From contig MU621207.1 in assembly GCA_025399215.1 (NCBI GenBank), forward strand, positions 504 to 52,095: a stretch of 51,592 bases of DNA. The letters run 5' to 3'. The stretch comes from Globomyces pollinis-pini (lineage: Eukaryota > Chytridiomycota > Chytridiomycetes > Rhizophydiales > Globomycetaceae). The position numbers and the translations under genes are program-made. Positions 33,394 to 43,789 of the stretch are shown in pieces (within the stretch, counting starts at the first letter, position 1; each line of letters opens with the position of its first letter). The notes under the pieces are model-generated. The model was not told the origin of the DNA. It made no database searches and was given only the letters and a program-made list of their open reading frames with translations.

Positions 33394-34426
33394 ATGGCTA
33401 TTGGACCTCATGTACCAGAAGATCAAGAAATCTCACTGGTTTTCACAAGGTAAACCTTATCATAATCTTATCCTTTTAGGTTAGTACCAATTTACTAATT
33501 TCATTCAATTAGGTTTCTTCATGTCCTTTAGTTTATTTATGTTTAATTAGTTTAAAGAATGATTTTGTAGAAAAAAGGTTGGAATTTAGAGGGGATTCAG
33601 TAAGAGTCTTACGTATCGGTGCCAAAAGAAGAAATAGGAGACTAAATGGTATTTTAAAACTCATTTGAATCAATTTGATTTACTATCAATATCATTATTC
33701 ATTGTTTCTTTCTATAGAATCACTAATGATTAGACATGTTTGATGATCATCCGATGCAACCAAACAAAGATCCAAATTTTGTAGAAGCAAGAGATCTATT
33801 GCCAGGTAATCCACAATGAATACCAATGAAATACTAGGATATCCAAATCTAAAACAACCTAGCCCATTTGCTCTTATGGAATCAGATCCAAAAGAATTTC
33901 CTATTGAATTAAGTCAACCAACCACTCAATCTGTAATCAAAACAGGTAAATTATCATTCAATCATACTCAAAATGTTTAGGTCCATCAAATTTAACAAAG
34001 AATGATCTATCACTAAGGAAGCATGTTCGTAGACATCAATGTGACGAACCAATGCTTCGAGATTTTGAATTTGAAATCACCGCTTTCTTAAAACGTTTAA
34101 TTAACAAAGAAGAAGATTATGAAATGGATATGACTGTTTCAGATATCGATTCAGTATCAGATGATGAAGGTTGGATTTCGTTAATGTCAACCGATCCTGA
34201 TCGTAAACACCAATTGTTGATTAAAATCAATAACTCATTTTTGAGATTATTGGTTCATTCTATGTGTCGTTATTATTGTCTTACCTCTACCAGTATTTGT
34301 ATCTTATTAACATCAGGTGTAAATGAAGGTGGTGAACGCATCACTATTATTGAAGCCCCTCTTTCTATCGTTACCAAATCTTATACTTTTCCTCCTTGTT
34401 CTTTTTCAGACTTTTTTTTCGAGTAA
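33394..34426 (+). CDS. R3H-domain protein, R3HDM4-like (R3H-associated N-terminal domain)
   Basis: After removal of introns the protein begins MAIGPHVPEDQEISLVFT and continues SLKNDFVEKRLEFRGDSV, RVLRIGAKRRNRRLN. This is the R3H-associated N-terminal region, with its invariant KR.E.RG and GA.RRNR. The middle has LRKHVRRHQCDEPMLRDFEF. The C-terminus is an R3H-like domain: FLRLLVHSMCRYYCLTSTS, then after an intron VNEGGERITIIEAP. The classical R-x3-H is here R-x3-H in RLLVH. R3H domains bind single-stranded nucleic acid; the cellular role of this subfamily is not established. The first intron (33450-33550) consists of three consecutive intron units. At least five further short introns are inferred. 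Confidence 0.75.
33450..33550 (+). other. Three-unit tandem intron (30 + 33 + 38 nt) in the R3H gene
   Basis: Units 33450-33479, 33480-33512 and 33513-33550 each start GT and end AG, with no exon base between. Joining 33449 to 33551 restores VFTSLKNDFVEKRLEFRGD in frame. Internal stops exclude read-through of the whole stretch. Confidence 0.7.
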
Positions 34427-34584
34427 TCAGATTAATAAAAATGTATGAATTTAATGCTATCTAATCCAATGAATGGTTTTTGTTATCAATCCACTATACA
34501 ATTGCTTTTCATGTGAAAACGTGTGAAGTGATAGACACGTCATTGCTGAATCCCTAAATTAGTTTTTTAAATAACAGATCTGAG

Positions 34585-36137
34585 ATGCTAATTTGGGAAC
34601 TGTCATTTCTATTACTAATTACTATTATCAGTGAATTAATTATCATTCACGTTAAAAAGAATGTACACCCTGAAACATCCAAATTGTCTAATGCAATGTT
34701 TCTAACAATATTCGTATTTGGAATCAAACAAATTTTACAAGCGAATGGTAAAATTTTCATGACTGAATATTATAGAATTTATCATCTATCATGTACTTTA
34801 CTGGATACAACTCATTTTATTCTTCTTTCGTTGTCATGGAATTGTAATACAAAAGTTACGCGATTACCATCAAGATCAACTTGTACATTTCTAGTATATT
34901 CACCTATAGATGGAAATGTCCAATTCTCATCAACATACACATTCTAGTTTGGAAACACAACTGAAAAGAATGAAGGAACTTTTATTACAACAACAAACCC
35001 AATTGAATGAAAAGGATAACTTGATTACAGATTATATAAAACAAATTGGGTGGTATAGTGGACAATTGAATTTATACAATGGTTTACCAAATTCCACCAA
35101 TCAATCAATATTATTTGTAAACCCCATCCAATTGAAAATGAATCAACAGATGATGGTAACATTACTTTTTTGGTTTAATTTTATAGGGATATCGTAATCA
35201 AATTGATACGTTACAGTCAAAGATACGCTTATTGGAAAATGAAAATAAGAAATATCAACAATCTTTTGAGATCATAGGTAAAAACACTATTGTCATTTGA
35301 CGTTCAAAACTAGATGAATTGAAAAAGTCATCAAATAGATTAAAAGATCAATTGAAGGAAAAAAATATGCTATTGAATGATTTGGATACTGAACGGATTC
35401 AATCAAATCGATACATTGAAGAGTTACGATTTTTAATCTCTTTAGGAATCAAATCAACGGATCGATTGAAACAAATTGTCAAAGAACAAAGATTGAAATT
35501 AGATAAACAAACTGTACAATTAGAGGAATATTATTCCTTACTTGAGAAACCATTTATTCCAATCCTACCAAAAACGAATCAACATGATTTAAATACATAT
35601 AATAACAAAATCAATGAAAACATTGGAAATATACAACAAATTCAATTGTACAATCAAAATTATGATCATCATATACCAACTCAAGATAAAATCGTCAAAA
35701 CGTTGACTAAAGCTGTACAATTAAAATCATTAGAATTAAAACTAACAGAAACGTTATTTGAAAATGATCGGATACAAAGGTATCGTAAACAAGATCAAAT
35801 GAAATTAAAACATATGGAACGATTACTATTGAAACATTTGAATTCTTTGAATTCGTTTACAATTAAAACTCACCATCAAATCCAAAAATTGAATATATAT
35901 ACTGATCTTTCTTGTATTATACCAAAAAGTATCAATCAATGTGGTATTTCCAATCAATTATCTTTACATCTTCATCGAATAGAACTTTACTTTCAAGTTT
36001 TACTTGGTGTAGTGTCTACTCATTCTCTAGATTCATCTCGAAATAGTACAATTGTAACTGATTATCAATTATTGCAAAAGAAATATGATGCTTTGATCGA
36101 TTCAAACAAAATTTTATGTACATTAGCTTTCAAGTGA
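34585..36137 (+). CDS. Coiled-coil protein of unknown function with hydrophobic N-terminal part
   Basis: I do not recognise a family. The start is the ATG at 34585. Plausible short introns follow (one ending at about 34632; about 34746-34774; about 34881-34910; about 35157-35187; about 35279-35314). The N-terminal ~90 residues are then hydrophobic/helical (MFLTIFVFGIKQILQ; VLYWIQLILFFFRCHG). They are followed by a long coiled coil: LETQLKRMKELLLQQQTQLN, IDTLQSKIRLLENENKKYQQ, LKKSSNRLKDQLKEKNMLLN. The last third (from about 35560) is Asn/His/Gln-rich with further helices. The gene converges on another unknown coiled-coil gene (36256-37300). A cytoskeletal or basal-body role would suit the genome but is speculation. 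Confidence 0.55.
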
Positions 36138-36255
36138 GAATAAAGATTAGGTGAATGGTAAAAGTTATTGGTTTTGGTTTCTGAGAGATCTCATTGTATT
36201 GACCAATAGAAAGTAAATTACTAGTAAAACAGGTTTATTGCGTATTCATCAGTAG

Positions 36256-37300
36256 TTATACTTGCAGATCAACATCTACATGACAATCTACCCAGTCTTC
36301 TAAATCCAAGTCTAATGGTAAAAGATCTTTTGATGGATATGTTTCCAATACTTCAGAGCTTATATCTTGTTCAATTAACGTATCAACTGAATGTCCAAAT
36401 CCAATCGTCGATTGATTCATAAATGCAAAAGCATTTCCTTCAACTTTAATGTGATGACTATCTAAAATCTTCAATAACAAATCTATTTGACGAGTTTGAT
36501 GGAGTGAAGTATTCTTTAACCCTTCAATACACTTATCTTGTGATCGTTTGATTTTCAACAATGATTCACTAGAATTCTGAGATTCAAGTAATTGAGTTTG
36601 CAAGGATTCAATTTTCTTTATCATCCAATTCAAATGTTGTGGTATTCCATCACGTTTCAGTACTGTAGTGTCATGTCCCACAGATGAATTATTTACTTGA
36701 AGTTTATGTTCAATTGCCATTACTTTTGTTTCTTCCAATAACAATTGATATTGTGTTTGAATAGTTTGATTTGATATTTTCAAATGATGGATTGATTTTT
36801 TAAATTCTTTAATTTCATTCTCTTTGGTATTCAATTTCAATTGCATTTGATTGATTTTTGATTTCAAGTAATCCACTTTTTCTTTTGTTTCCTTTTGTAA
36901 ATCTAAAATTCTAATTTGACATGTTTCATCTTCAATCACTTGGTTTTTAAATTGGGATCCAATGACAATTGAGTATGGTTTATTTAAATCCGTAGTCGTG
37001 GTATGATTTACCTTAACCATGTCCGTACTTTGAAGTAACTCTATCTGGTTGTCTTCTTGGTGATCATCTTTTGGTCGGTTGTTCTACAAAAATGATCAGA
37101 AGTCATTAACTTACCAATTGATTATTAGATTCTAAATCCTTGATGTATTCAAAAGAAATGTACAAAGCTGTTATTAAAAGAGTTTGGAAGATTTCTAATA
37201 TAAATTAAAAATCCGAGTTACCTGGATGGGTTAACAGAACAGTCCAAATCATGTCCAGAGACCAGGTAGATAAGATACTATTGCGCAGTATCAACGACAT
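36256..37300 (-). CDS. Coiled-coil protein of unknown function, acidic C-terminus
   Basis: The start is the ATG at 37300 (MSLILRNSILSTW). Two introns of 27 and 31 nt (about 37212-37238 and 37086-37116) join a hydrophobic N-terminus (MIWTVLLTHPEIFQTLLITA; LYISFEYIKDLESNNQ) to the main exon. The body is coiled coil (VDYLKSKINQMQLKLNTKEN; IHHLKISNQTIQTQYQLLLE; IESLQTQLLESQNSSESLL). The end is acidic (LPLDLDLEDWVDCHVDVDLQV region). Like the convergent gene at 34585-36137 it combines a short hydrophobic N-terminus with a coiled coil. No family was recognised. Confidence 0.55.
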
Positions 37301-37646
37301 TTTGAGTAACGTTAAGTTGTTTGGTGTACATATTATGCATTGTTTTGTGTAGATTACGTGTCTCATCCATGGAAATCAGATGATAATCACAATACATCCA
37401 TTTCCTCCTATGGTATATAATATGGTACTATATAAAAGGTACCAAGTCTTTAATAAATAAGCTTTTGGGTGTATTTTAAGATATTTAGTTGACTGTTCAC
37501 AGATGATACAATTGAATTTATCAAGTGCACCAGATACTACTATAATTATCCTGTGCAATCTTTAATACTCTCCTTAAAATCCAATTTCCACTGATTTGGT
37601 TCTAGTTTTTAATGAGATTTTGGATAAAAAAATTCGTTCAATTTTC
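37301..37646. other. Divergent promoter region, coiled-coil gene / CDK gene
   Basis: No gene was recognised. AT-rich words such as TATATAA and TATAAAA occur at about 37413-37436. Confidence 0.45.
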
Positions 37647-38933
37647 ATGGAAAAGTATCAGGTAATTCAAGCATCTTTATGAATTGAAAGAAAATCGAAA
37701 AACTGGGAGAAGGTAAAGAGAACGATGGATTTTAATCAATTAGGTATCGATTGGGAAATCATTCAACGAATAGGAACTTATGGAATTGTTTATAAAGCTC
37801 AAAACAAAGAAACTGGTTCAATTGTAGCTTTGAAAAGAATAAGATTAGATAATGAAGAAGAGGTATACTAGCATTAATATAATTATTGTAGGGTGTTCCT
37901 TGCACAGCAATCAGAGAAATATCATTATTGAAAGAATTGAAGCATCCAAATATTGTTCGGTATTCTAATCATTTTAATTTCATTCTAGCTTACATGATGT
38001 TATTCATACAGAAAAAAAGTTAACTCTGGTGTTTGAATTCATGGATTCTGATCTAAAAGTATCACATTTTCAGCATGTTTTTAAACCTTTAGAAATTTTT
38101 GGATTCATACAGTGGAGATATTTCATTATCAATCTTGAAAGTATTTAAATATCGTGTTTATGTTATTCTTAGTCTTTGATGCAACAACTACTCTTGGGAA
38201 TTGAATTCTGTCATGATCATCGTGTTCTTCATCGTGATCTAAAACCACAGTTAATTATTTATTTTGGATTTATATTTCAGGAATTTACTAATCAATAAAA
38301 AAATGGAATTGAAACTGGGAGATTTTGGATTAGCTCGAGCAGTTGGAATACCTGTTCGTGGTTATTCACATGGTAATTATTTTTTGGATGTTTACCACTT
38401 ATGTAGAGGTATGGTAGATTATTAATTGAACTCAAAGGTTGTAACCTTATGGTATAGATCACCGGATGTTCTGATGGGATCTAGAAATTATACAAATACT
38501 ATTGATATTTGGTAAACAATTTAAATTAAAAGTTAGGTCAATTGGATGTATTATGGCGGAAATGTCGTCAGGTAGAATTTACGATTTAATGATAGGTCGA
38601 CCACTTTTCCCTGGTAGTTCAATACGTGACCAATTGATGAAAATCTTTCAGACACTTGGGACACCAAATGAAACTTGTTGGCCTAAAATTCATGAGATAC
38701 CAGATTATAAGGCAGATTTTCCTGTAAATGAAACTTTTTTTAACAATTAGGTATATCCTGCCATAGACTTAGAAACACTATTACCCAAGTTGAAAGGTGA
38801 TGGAATTGACTTGCTGAAAATGCTTCTCGAATATGCTCCAGAGAGGAGAGTATCTGCCACTTTGGCATTACAACGTAAATATTTTCTCGATTTTATATTA
38901 GATCCATTCATAACTACAAAGGTTGATTCCTAA
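37647..38933 (+). CDS. Cyclin-dependent kinase, CDK5/Pho85 type with PCTAIRE-like helix
   Basis: The start MEKYQ lies at 37647. Splicing about ten introns gives [27 protein letters not shown], the cyclin-binding helix [73 protein letters not shown] (catalytic HRD), [17 protein letters not shown] (DFG), [40 protein letters not shown] and a terminal LQHPF. Overall it is closest to CDK5/Pho85 ([18 protein letters not shown]), although the helix reads PCTAIRE rather than Pho85's PSTAIRE. The T-loop residue after GYS is His rather than the phosphorylatable Thr, as expected for activation without T-loop phosphorylation. It contains a two-unit intron (37713-37773) and a 2-nt microexon (38407-38408). 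Confidence 0.9.
37713..37773 (+). other. Tandem two-unit intron (31 + 30 nt) in the CDK gene
   Basis: Units 37713-37743 and 37744-37773 meet at AG|GT. Removing both restores the glycine loop [11 protein letters not shown]. The second unit is 30 nt and has no stop in frame, so removal of the first alone would insert ten residues into the loop. An in-frame ATG at 37725 also opens an alternative N-terminus lacking the GEG loop. Confidence 0.7.
38373..38437 (+). other. Two introns flanking a 2-nt microexon in the CDK gene
   Basis: Intron 38373-38406 (34 nt), exon AG at 38407-38408, and intron 38409-38437 (29 nt). Only inclusion of the two bases gives GYSHEVVTLWYR, the invariant CDK sequence; skipping them breaks the frame. 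Confidence 0.65.
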
Positions 38934-39031
38934 ACACTTGTACAATAATATTTGCAAGTTATAACAAAAAAATGATTTCTCTTTCAAAATAAATTAAAAT
39001 TCTGTTCAACACTAGAGCTTATAACATTATT

Positions 39032-40075
39032 TTATTGAGAAGAAACCAATTTGTTTGACTTGAATTTCCAATATTTAGCACGAATAGGATCAATTTGCTC
39101 CAATCGTGTACATGTCTGTTTTTTAAATGAAGTTTTAAGTATACCTCTGAATATTCTTGTTGCAATGCTTTTGATTCATAAAGGGCCAACAAGGCAGATA
39201 AAGCAAAACGATTTGATAGGTTCGAATACTTCAAACAAAGTTCGTTTAATTCAGGAAATTGATCTAGAGTGGAAGAGTTCAACAATAATAGACTAAATAT
39301 TAAAAAAAAAGGACCACTAGCGTACCCATTGATAAAATTCCAGGGGCTTTCATTATTAGGGGCCATTTCAATCATTCCCATTGTGAAAGTAATCTGTTGT
39401 TGTATTGTATCTGTATTAATAGGATTTGGACCTTGAGATAGTATAAAGAATCGATGATTCCATGCTGAATTATTTCTAACATCATTCTGAATCCAATAAT
39501 CAGATTCTTTCATTTCAGCTTCCCAAATGTTATTAGTACGAACTAACCATTGTCTACCAATCAATATTACTCCATTGATAGTTAATTACCTATATGACCA
39601 GGCATGATAATTTTTTGAATCCATTTCAATCATTCGATTAACGTATTCTATTTCGACTTTTGGAGTGCTAGCTCGTTCAGATAATGCTTGTCGTTGATGC
39701 CTGACTTGGTTAATATAGTTTGAATACCAAATTTGATAAGATTTTGGATTATGAGCACCCAAATCATTCAAAAAAATCCATTCTTGATCCAAGTCCGATT
39801 GTAAGCTGTTTATAATATCCAACCGATACTTCCTACATCGATGATCAAAAACAAACTATCTACCATACGGAATAATGTGAAGCATTTTCAGTTAATATTT
39901 CAGTGGTCAAGTCCAAAGCTCTTTGAGAATATTCAGGAATGATGGATAGAGCTCTGTAGTAATCCATACAAGTTTTATAGTACTCTTCATAAGCGATCGG
40001 TACTAACGGATTCTCTCCATCATCTTGTCGTTTTGGAGTCACATCTTTCCAATCATCTGAATCAAACTCGATCAT
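39032..40075 (-). CDS. Protein farnesyltransferase/geranylgeranyltransferase I alpha subunit
   Basis: The start is the first in-frame ATG (40075, MIEFDSDDW). Four introns of about 29-36 nt are inferred. The protein shows the tandem prenyltransferase-alpha repeats: RALDLTTEILTENASHYSVW-KYR, EWIFLNDLGAHNPKSYQIW, EYVNRMIEMDSKNYHAWSYR-QW, ESDYWIQNDVRNNSAWNHRF and GMIEMAPNNESPWNFING. The C-terminal exon restored over a ~30-nt intron reads RLEQIDPIRAKYWKFKSNKL, as in FNTA/Ram2. The subunit pairs with a beta subunit to prenylate CaaX proteins such as Ras and Rho in the cytosol. The start may be preceded by a further exon, but the WKDVTP context is the usual family N-terminus. Confidence 0.92.
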
Positions 40076-40384
40076 TTCCAAAACGAAAAAACCAAATTCA
40101 AATTCTTACGTTTAAGCAACACCAAAAACCTTTCCAACATTCTTTCGGATTTAGTTTCTAACAGGAAGGAATTTAATCCTAAAACCATGGAAATGATCGA
40201 AATTGGTTTTATACTGAAGACTTACATTTGGTACCTGATTAATGGAATGGCAGTGCTCAGACTAAACATTTATACGAATACTGTCTTATACACACACATT
40301 CTTTTAGGATACATCATCAAGTTACATGACATTGAAAAAACGCGACCAAATATCTAGTCTTTCTTTCCACTCAATTGCAAAGAA
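40076..40384. other. Divergent promoter region, prenyltransferase / 7TM gene 1
   Basis: No gene was recognised. The last ~100 bp are nearly repeated upstream of 7TM gene 2 (about 41510-41611). Confidence 0.55.
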
Positions 40385-41419
40385 ATGCAAAGCACTTTAG
40401 AATATTTCAATACGTTTTGTATCTGCTTTTTAGTACTGTCAAACGTGGTAGGATTCTGCAGCTTTATTCATCAATTACGACAGCATTCTGGTGGCCATTC
40501 AAAGAATTACAATACATATCTGATTCTCCTGAAATATCTGGCGTTCCAACTTTCACTAGTAAATACTTATCACAGTGTAAAAANNNNNNNNNNNNNNNNN
40601 NNNNNNNNNNNNNNNNNNNNNNNNNNNNNNNNNNNNNNNNNNNNNNNNNNNNNNNNNNNNNNNNNNNNNNNNNNNNNNNNNNNNNNNNNNNNNNNNNNNN
40701 NNNNNNNNNNNNNNNNNNNNNNNNNNNNNNNNNNNNNNNNNNNNNNNNNNNNNNNNNNNNNNNNNNNNNNNNNNNNNNNNNNNNNNNNNNNNNNNNNNNN
40801 NNNNNNNNNNNNNNNNNNNNNNNNNNNNNNNNNNNNNNNNNNNNNNNNNNNNNNNNNNNNNNNNNNNNTTCTTTACACCAAAGCGTATCACAATTATTCA
40901 AATCACTGAATGTATCATTTGTTCAATCATGGGATTTGGTAAGTTATTCCATTCAATTTACCGAAAGGACTGCTATACTATCCATTTAGTAATTATGATA
41001 TACTTGCAGTACTTGTAATTTAATTCTTGATTTACAACTAGCTTTATCGCGTCGGATCTGGAATACATCTTCTACTCTTTATCATGATTGTTACTCAATG
41101 CGTTTATGTAACATATAAAATGCATGAGTTTGCTCAGCGAAAGAAGGGACAAGACTCTACACATTCCAACATTGAACTACGAAAAGCAATCGCATATATC
41201 TTGACTTTTATGTTTATCAATATTGCAGCATTTATTCTAATTTTAATGGCAGTTTTTGACCCTTGGACTGAAACTTTTCCAGAACTATCCACTCGATTGT
41301 TAGATATTGCATTTTCTTCGATGACATACCAACTTATAGTCTATTCTATGATTTTTGACGCGATTAAAGGGATTAAATTTCAAAATAGATCCAGTGGTCA
41401 AACTGCAAAACCCCACTGA
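40385..41419 (+). CDS. Seven-transmembrane-like protein, tandem copy 1 (interrupted by assembly gap)
   Basis: The start MQSTLEYFNTFCICF and the visible sequence are almost identical to copy 2 at 41612-42504. The N-terminal two membrane segments are seen before undetermined bases at 40584-40868. After the gap the frame continues through segment 4 (IIQITECIICSIMGFG) and, across a ~55-nt intron, LHLLLFIMIVTQCVYVTYKM, a cytosolic loop AQRKKGQDSTHSNIELRKA, segment 6 YILTFMFINIAAFILILMA, segment 7 and the ending FDAIKGIKFQNRS. GPCR-like topology suggests a receptor, but no family signature was recognised. By comparison with copy 2 the gap should cover about 146 bp, not 285. Confidence 0.65.
40584..40868. 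other. Assembly gap (285 undetermined bases)
   Basis: A run of N lies inside 7TM gene 1. Flanking sequence aligns to copy 2 at positions 41810 and 41957, so the missing segment is probably 146 bp (41811-41956 equivalent). The gap falls in the duplicated region and probably reflects collapse of near-identical copies. Confidence 0.97.
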
Positions 41420-41611
41420 TCATCATTATGTAGTTAATTTAATAAAGCAAGCCTTAATGATTTAATCGTTCATTTCAAGTTAATATTACTGAAAAAACTA
41501 AAGGAATAGTGCCTTATACGCACCCTTTCTTTTAGGATACATCTTCAAGTTACATGACATGAAAAAACGCGCACCAACATATAGTGTTTCTTTCCACTGA
41601 ATTGCAAAGAA

Positions 41612-42504
41612 ATGCAAAGCACTTTAGAATACTTCAATACGTTTTGTATCTGCTTTTCAGTACTGTCAAACGTGGTAGGATTCTGTAGCTTTATTCATCA
41701 ACTACGCCAACGTTCTGGTGGTCGTTCAAAAAACTACAATACCTATTTGACTATCCTGATATATCTGGCATTCCAACTTTCACTAGTAATTACTTATCAC
41801 ATTGTAAAAAGCGGTTCGTCAAGTTTTTTCGTTGATGGGGTAACGTTATCTGTACGAGTTTACTATTTCTTTCAAAACTGGACAGCGTTCTTTTTATACC
41901 TGGGCTTAATGCTTTGCGATATGGAAATGCTTAAACTTTTGTACGTTATTACACCATTCTTCACACCAAAGCTTATCACAATTATTCAAATCACTGAATG
42001 TATCATTTGTTCAATCGTGGGATTTGGTAAGTTATTCCATTCAATTTACCGTAAGGACTGCTATATTATCCATTTAGTAATTTTGATCTACTTACAGTAC
42101 TTGTAATTTATCCCTTTATTCACAACTAGCTGTATCGCGTCGGGTCGGGCCTACATCTTCTGCTCTTCATCATGATTGTTACCCAATGCGTGTATGTAAC
42201 ATATAAAATGCATCAGTTTGCACAAAGAAAGAAGGGACAAGACTCTACGCATTCCAACATTGAACAGCGAAAAGCAATCGCATACATCCTGACTTTTATG
42301 TTTATCAATATTGCAGCATTTATTCTAATTTTAATGGCCATTTTTGATCCTTGGATCGAATCTTTTCCAGAACTATCCAGTCGATTATTGGATATTGCAT
42401 TGTCAACGATGACATACCAACTTATAGTCTATTCTAAGATTTTTGACGCGATTAAAGCGATTAAATTTCAAAATAGATCCAGTGTGGTCAAACCGCAAAA
42501 GTGA
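41612..42504 (+). CDS. Seven-transmembrane-like protein, tandem copy 2
   Basis: Exon 1 (41612 to about 42072) and exon 2 (about 42126-42504) are separated by an intron of about 53 nt. Seven hydrophobic segments are seen: FCICFSVLSNVVGFCSFI, YLTILIYLAFQLSLVITYHI, VYYFFQNWTAFFLYLGLML, LITIIQITECIICSIVGFG, LHLLLFIMIVTQCVYVTY, YILTFMFINIAAFILILMA and MTYQLIVYSKIF. A basic loop lies between 5 and 6, and the short tail is FDAIKAIKFQNRSSVV. The topology is GPCR-like with no recognised signature. A diverged relative lies at 43790-44647 on the other strand (shared FDxIKGIKF ending and matching segment order). A role in sensing is inferred from topology only. Confidence 0.7.
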
Positions 42505-42622
42505 ACTGAACATCATCATGCATTTAGTTTAATAAAGCAAGCCTTAACGACAATCGTTCCTGTCAAGTCGAAAAAAGCTAATTTCTTTTTTTTCTTTTTT
42601 TCCTGTTCTTCAAATTGTCATA

Positions 42623-43386
42623 ATGCCAACCAAAACATTCATGATTGGATTAAGGAATTATTCCATCACAACGTATGCAGAATGTAAATGTTTGATTGTA
42701 GGTCCGGTCAATGGCGTTACAGACAATCAATGGATCCATATGTCAGAATGAAATCAAAATTCAATTACAGAGCTCGATCTGCATTCAAACTATTTGAAAT
42801 CAACGAAAAATTTAAAATTATTAAACCTGGACATACCGTACTTGGTATAACATTGGTGATATTCATTGTATAGATTTAGGTGCTGCTCCTGGAGGTTGGA
42901 CACAAGTTGCTTTGCAAACAGTGATGAAAAAGAAATCAGGGAAAGTCATAGCAGTGGATTTGCTCGAGATTGATCCAATCGAGAATGCACATATTATCAA
43001 GGGTGACATCCATGACCCAGATGTGATCCAGCAGATTCAGTCAGTAACTGGAATGCAGAATGAAAGATCAATTGATGTATTGCTGAGTGATATGGCGCAT
43101 TCATTTACTGGATTTCGAACTGCTGATGTACCTAAAGTAACTGCGCTAGTAGAAATGGCTGTTGCTGTGGCAGGACTACCAACTATGCTTAAACCTGGTG
43201 GAACATTTGTGGCCAAGTTTTTAATGGGAGAGGGAAATAATGAATTATTTGATTTGATGAGATCTCAATTCAAATCTGTTGTTTCTTTCAAACCAAGGTA
43301 ATCTCAACTTATTAAATTTAAGAGCTTGTCGTGATTCTTCAACTGAATTATATTTGATCTGTACAAATTTCAAGCCAATTTTGTAG
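42623..43386 (+). CDS. MRM2: FtsJ/RrmJ-family 2'-O-ribose rRNA methyltransferase, MRM2-like
   Basis: Four exons are inferred, with introns of about 29, 29 and 25 nt. The protein starts MPTKTFMIGLRNYSITT, a basic stretch compatible with a mitochondrial presequence. It continues GQWRYRQSMDPYVRMKSKFN, YRARSAFKLFEI (catalytic Lys), VLDLGAAPGGWTQVALQ (SAM-binding), DVLLSDMAHSFTG (catalytic Asp), GGTFVAKFLMGEG (catalytic Lys) and, in the last exon, CRDSSTELYLICTNFK (catalytic Glu). All four K-D-K-E residues are therefore present. The short form of about 218 aa, without the Spb1 C-terminal domain, matches MRM2/RrmJ, which methylates a U in the peptidyl-transferase A loop of the large mitochondrial rRNA. 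The alternative is a cytosolic tRNA FtsJ (Trm7), which is less like this sequence. Confidence 0.88.
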
Positions 43387-43789
43387 CTGTGATGAAATTG
43401 CAGTTCGATAACAAGCATGCTTCACTATATTTATTTATTACATTCACCCTCAATAGTCTATAAAATCAAATCAAAACACGATTCTAATACAAAACAATTA
43501 CACTAGTCAAACTTATTCCTCGTTAAGTGTCTATCTGAATAATTTTGAGGAATACAATACGTTAAATCTATTATGTGGAAATCTTAACACTGTTATCTGA
43601 ACAAAACCAAACAGTAAGATATTCGATTCAATCGGATGAATCGGACCGATTGCAAACTTTGAGCCTGTCTGCGACAAATGAGGTCCGAATAACGTTTATT
43701 CCTCACAAAAAATACTATTGTTACAAACCTAACAGAACCTGTCTCAATTTCAAAATATAAATTGATACAGCATTATATAACGGAATGCT
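43387..43789. other. Convergent intergenic region MRM2 / 7TM gene 3
   Basis: I see no convincing gene. A 61-codon open frame on the plus strand at 43575-43760 has no recognisable features and is treated as chance. Confidence 0.5.

Larger units (their letters stand above)
40285..42545 (+). repeat. Tandem direct duplication of a 7TM gene with its flanks
   Basis: Two near-identical units run from about 40285 to 41460 and from about 41512 to 42545. Similarity covers ~100 bp of 5' flank (GGATACATC...TTACATGACAT), the whole coding region and its intron, and the 3' flank (TTTAATAAAGCAAGCCTTAA). Differences are scattered substitutions and small indels, indicating a recent duplication. Confidence 0.85.

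Noticed and set aside
40464..40901. Frames running through the N block on either strand
   Set aside because: They are open only because undetermined bases contain no stops.
43575..43760. 61-codon plus-strand frame
   Set aside because: It is short, has no motif or paralogue and lies in the 3' region between convergent genes.
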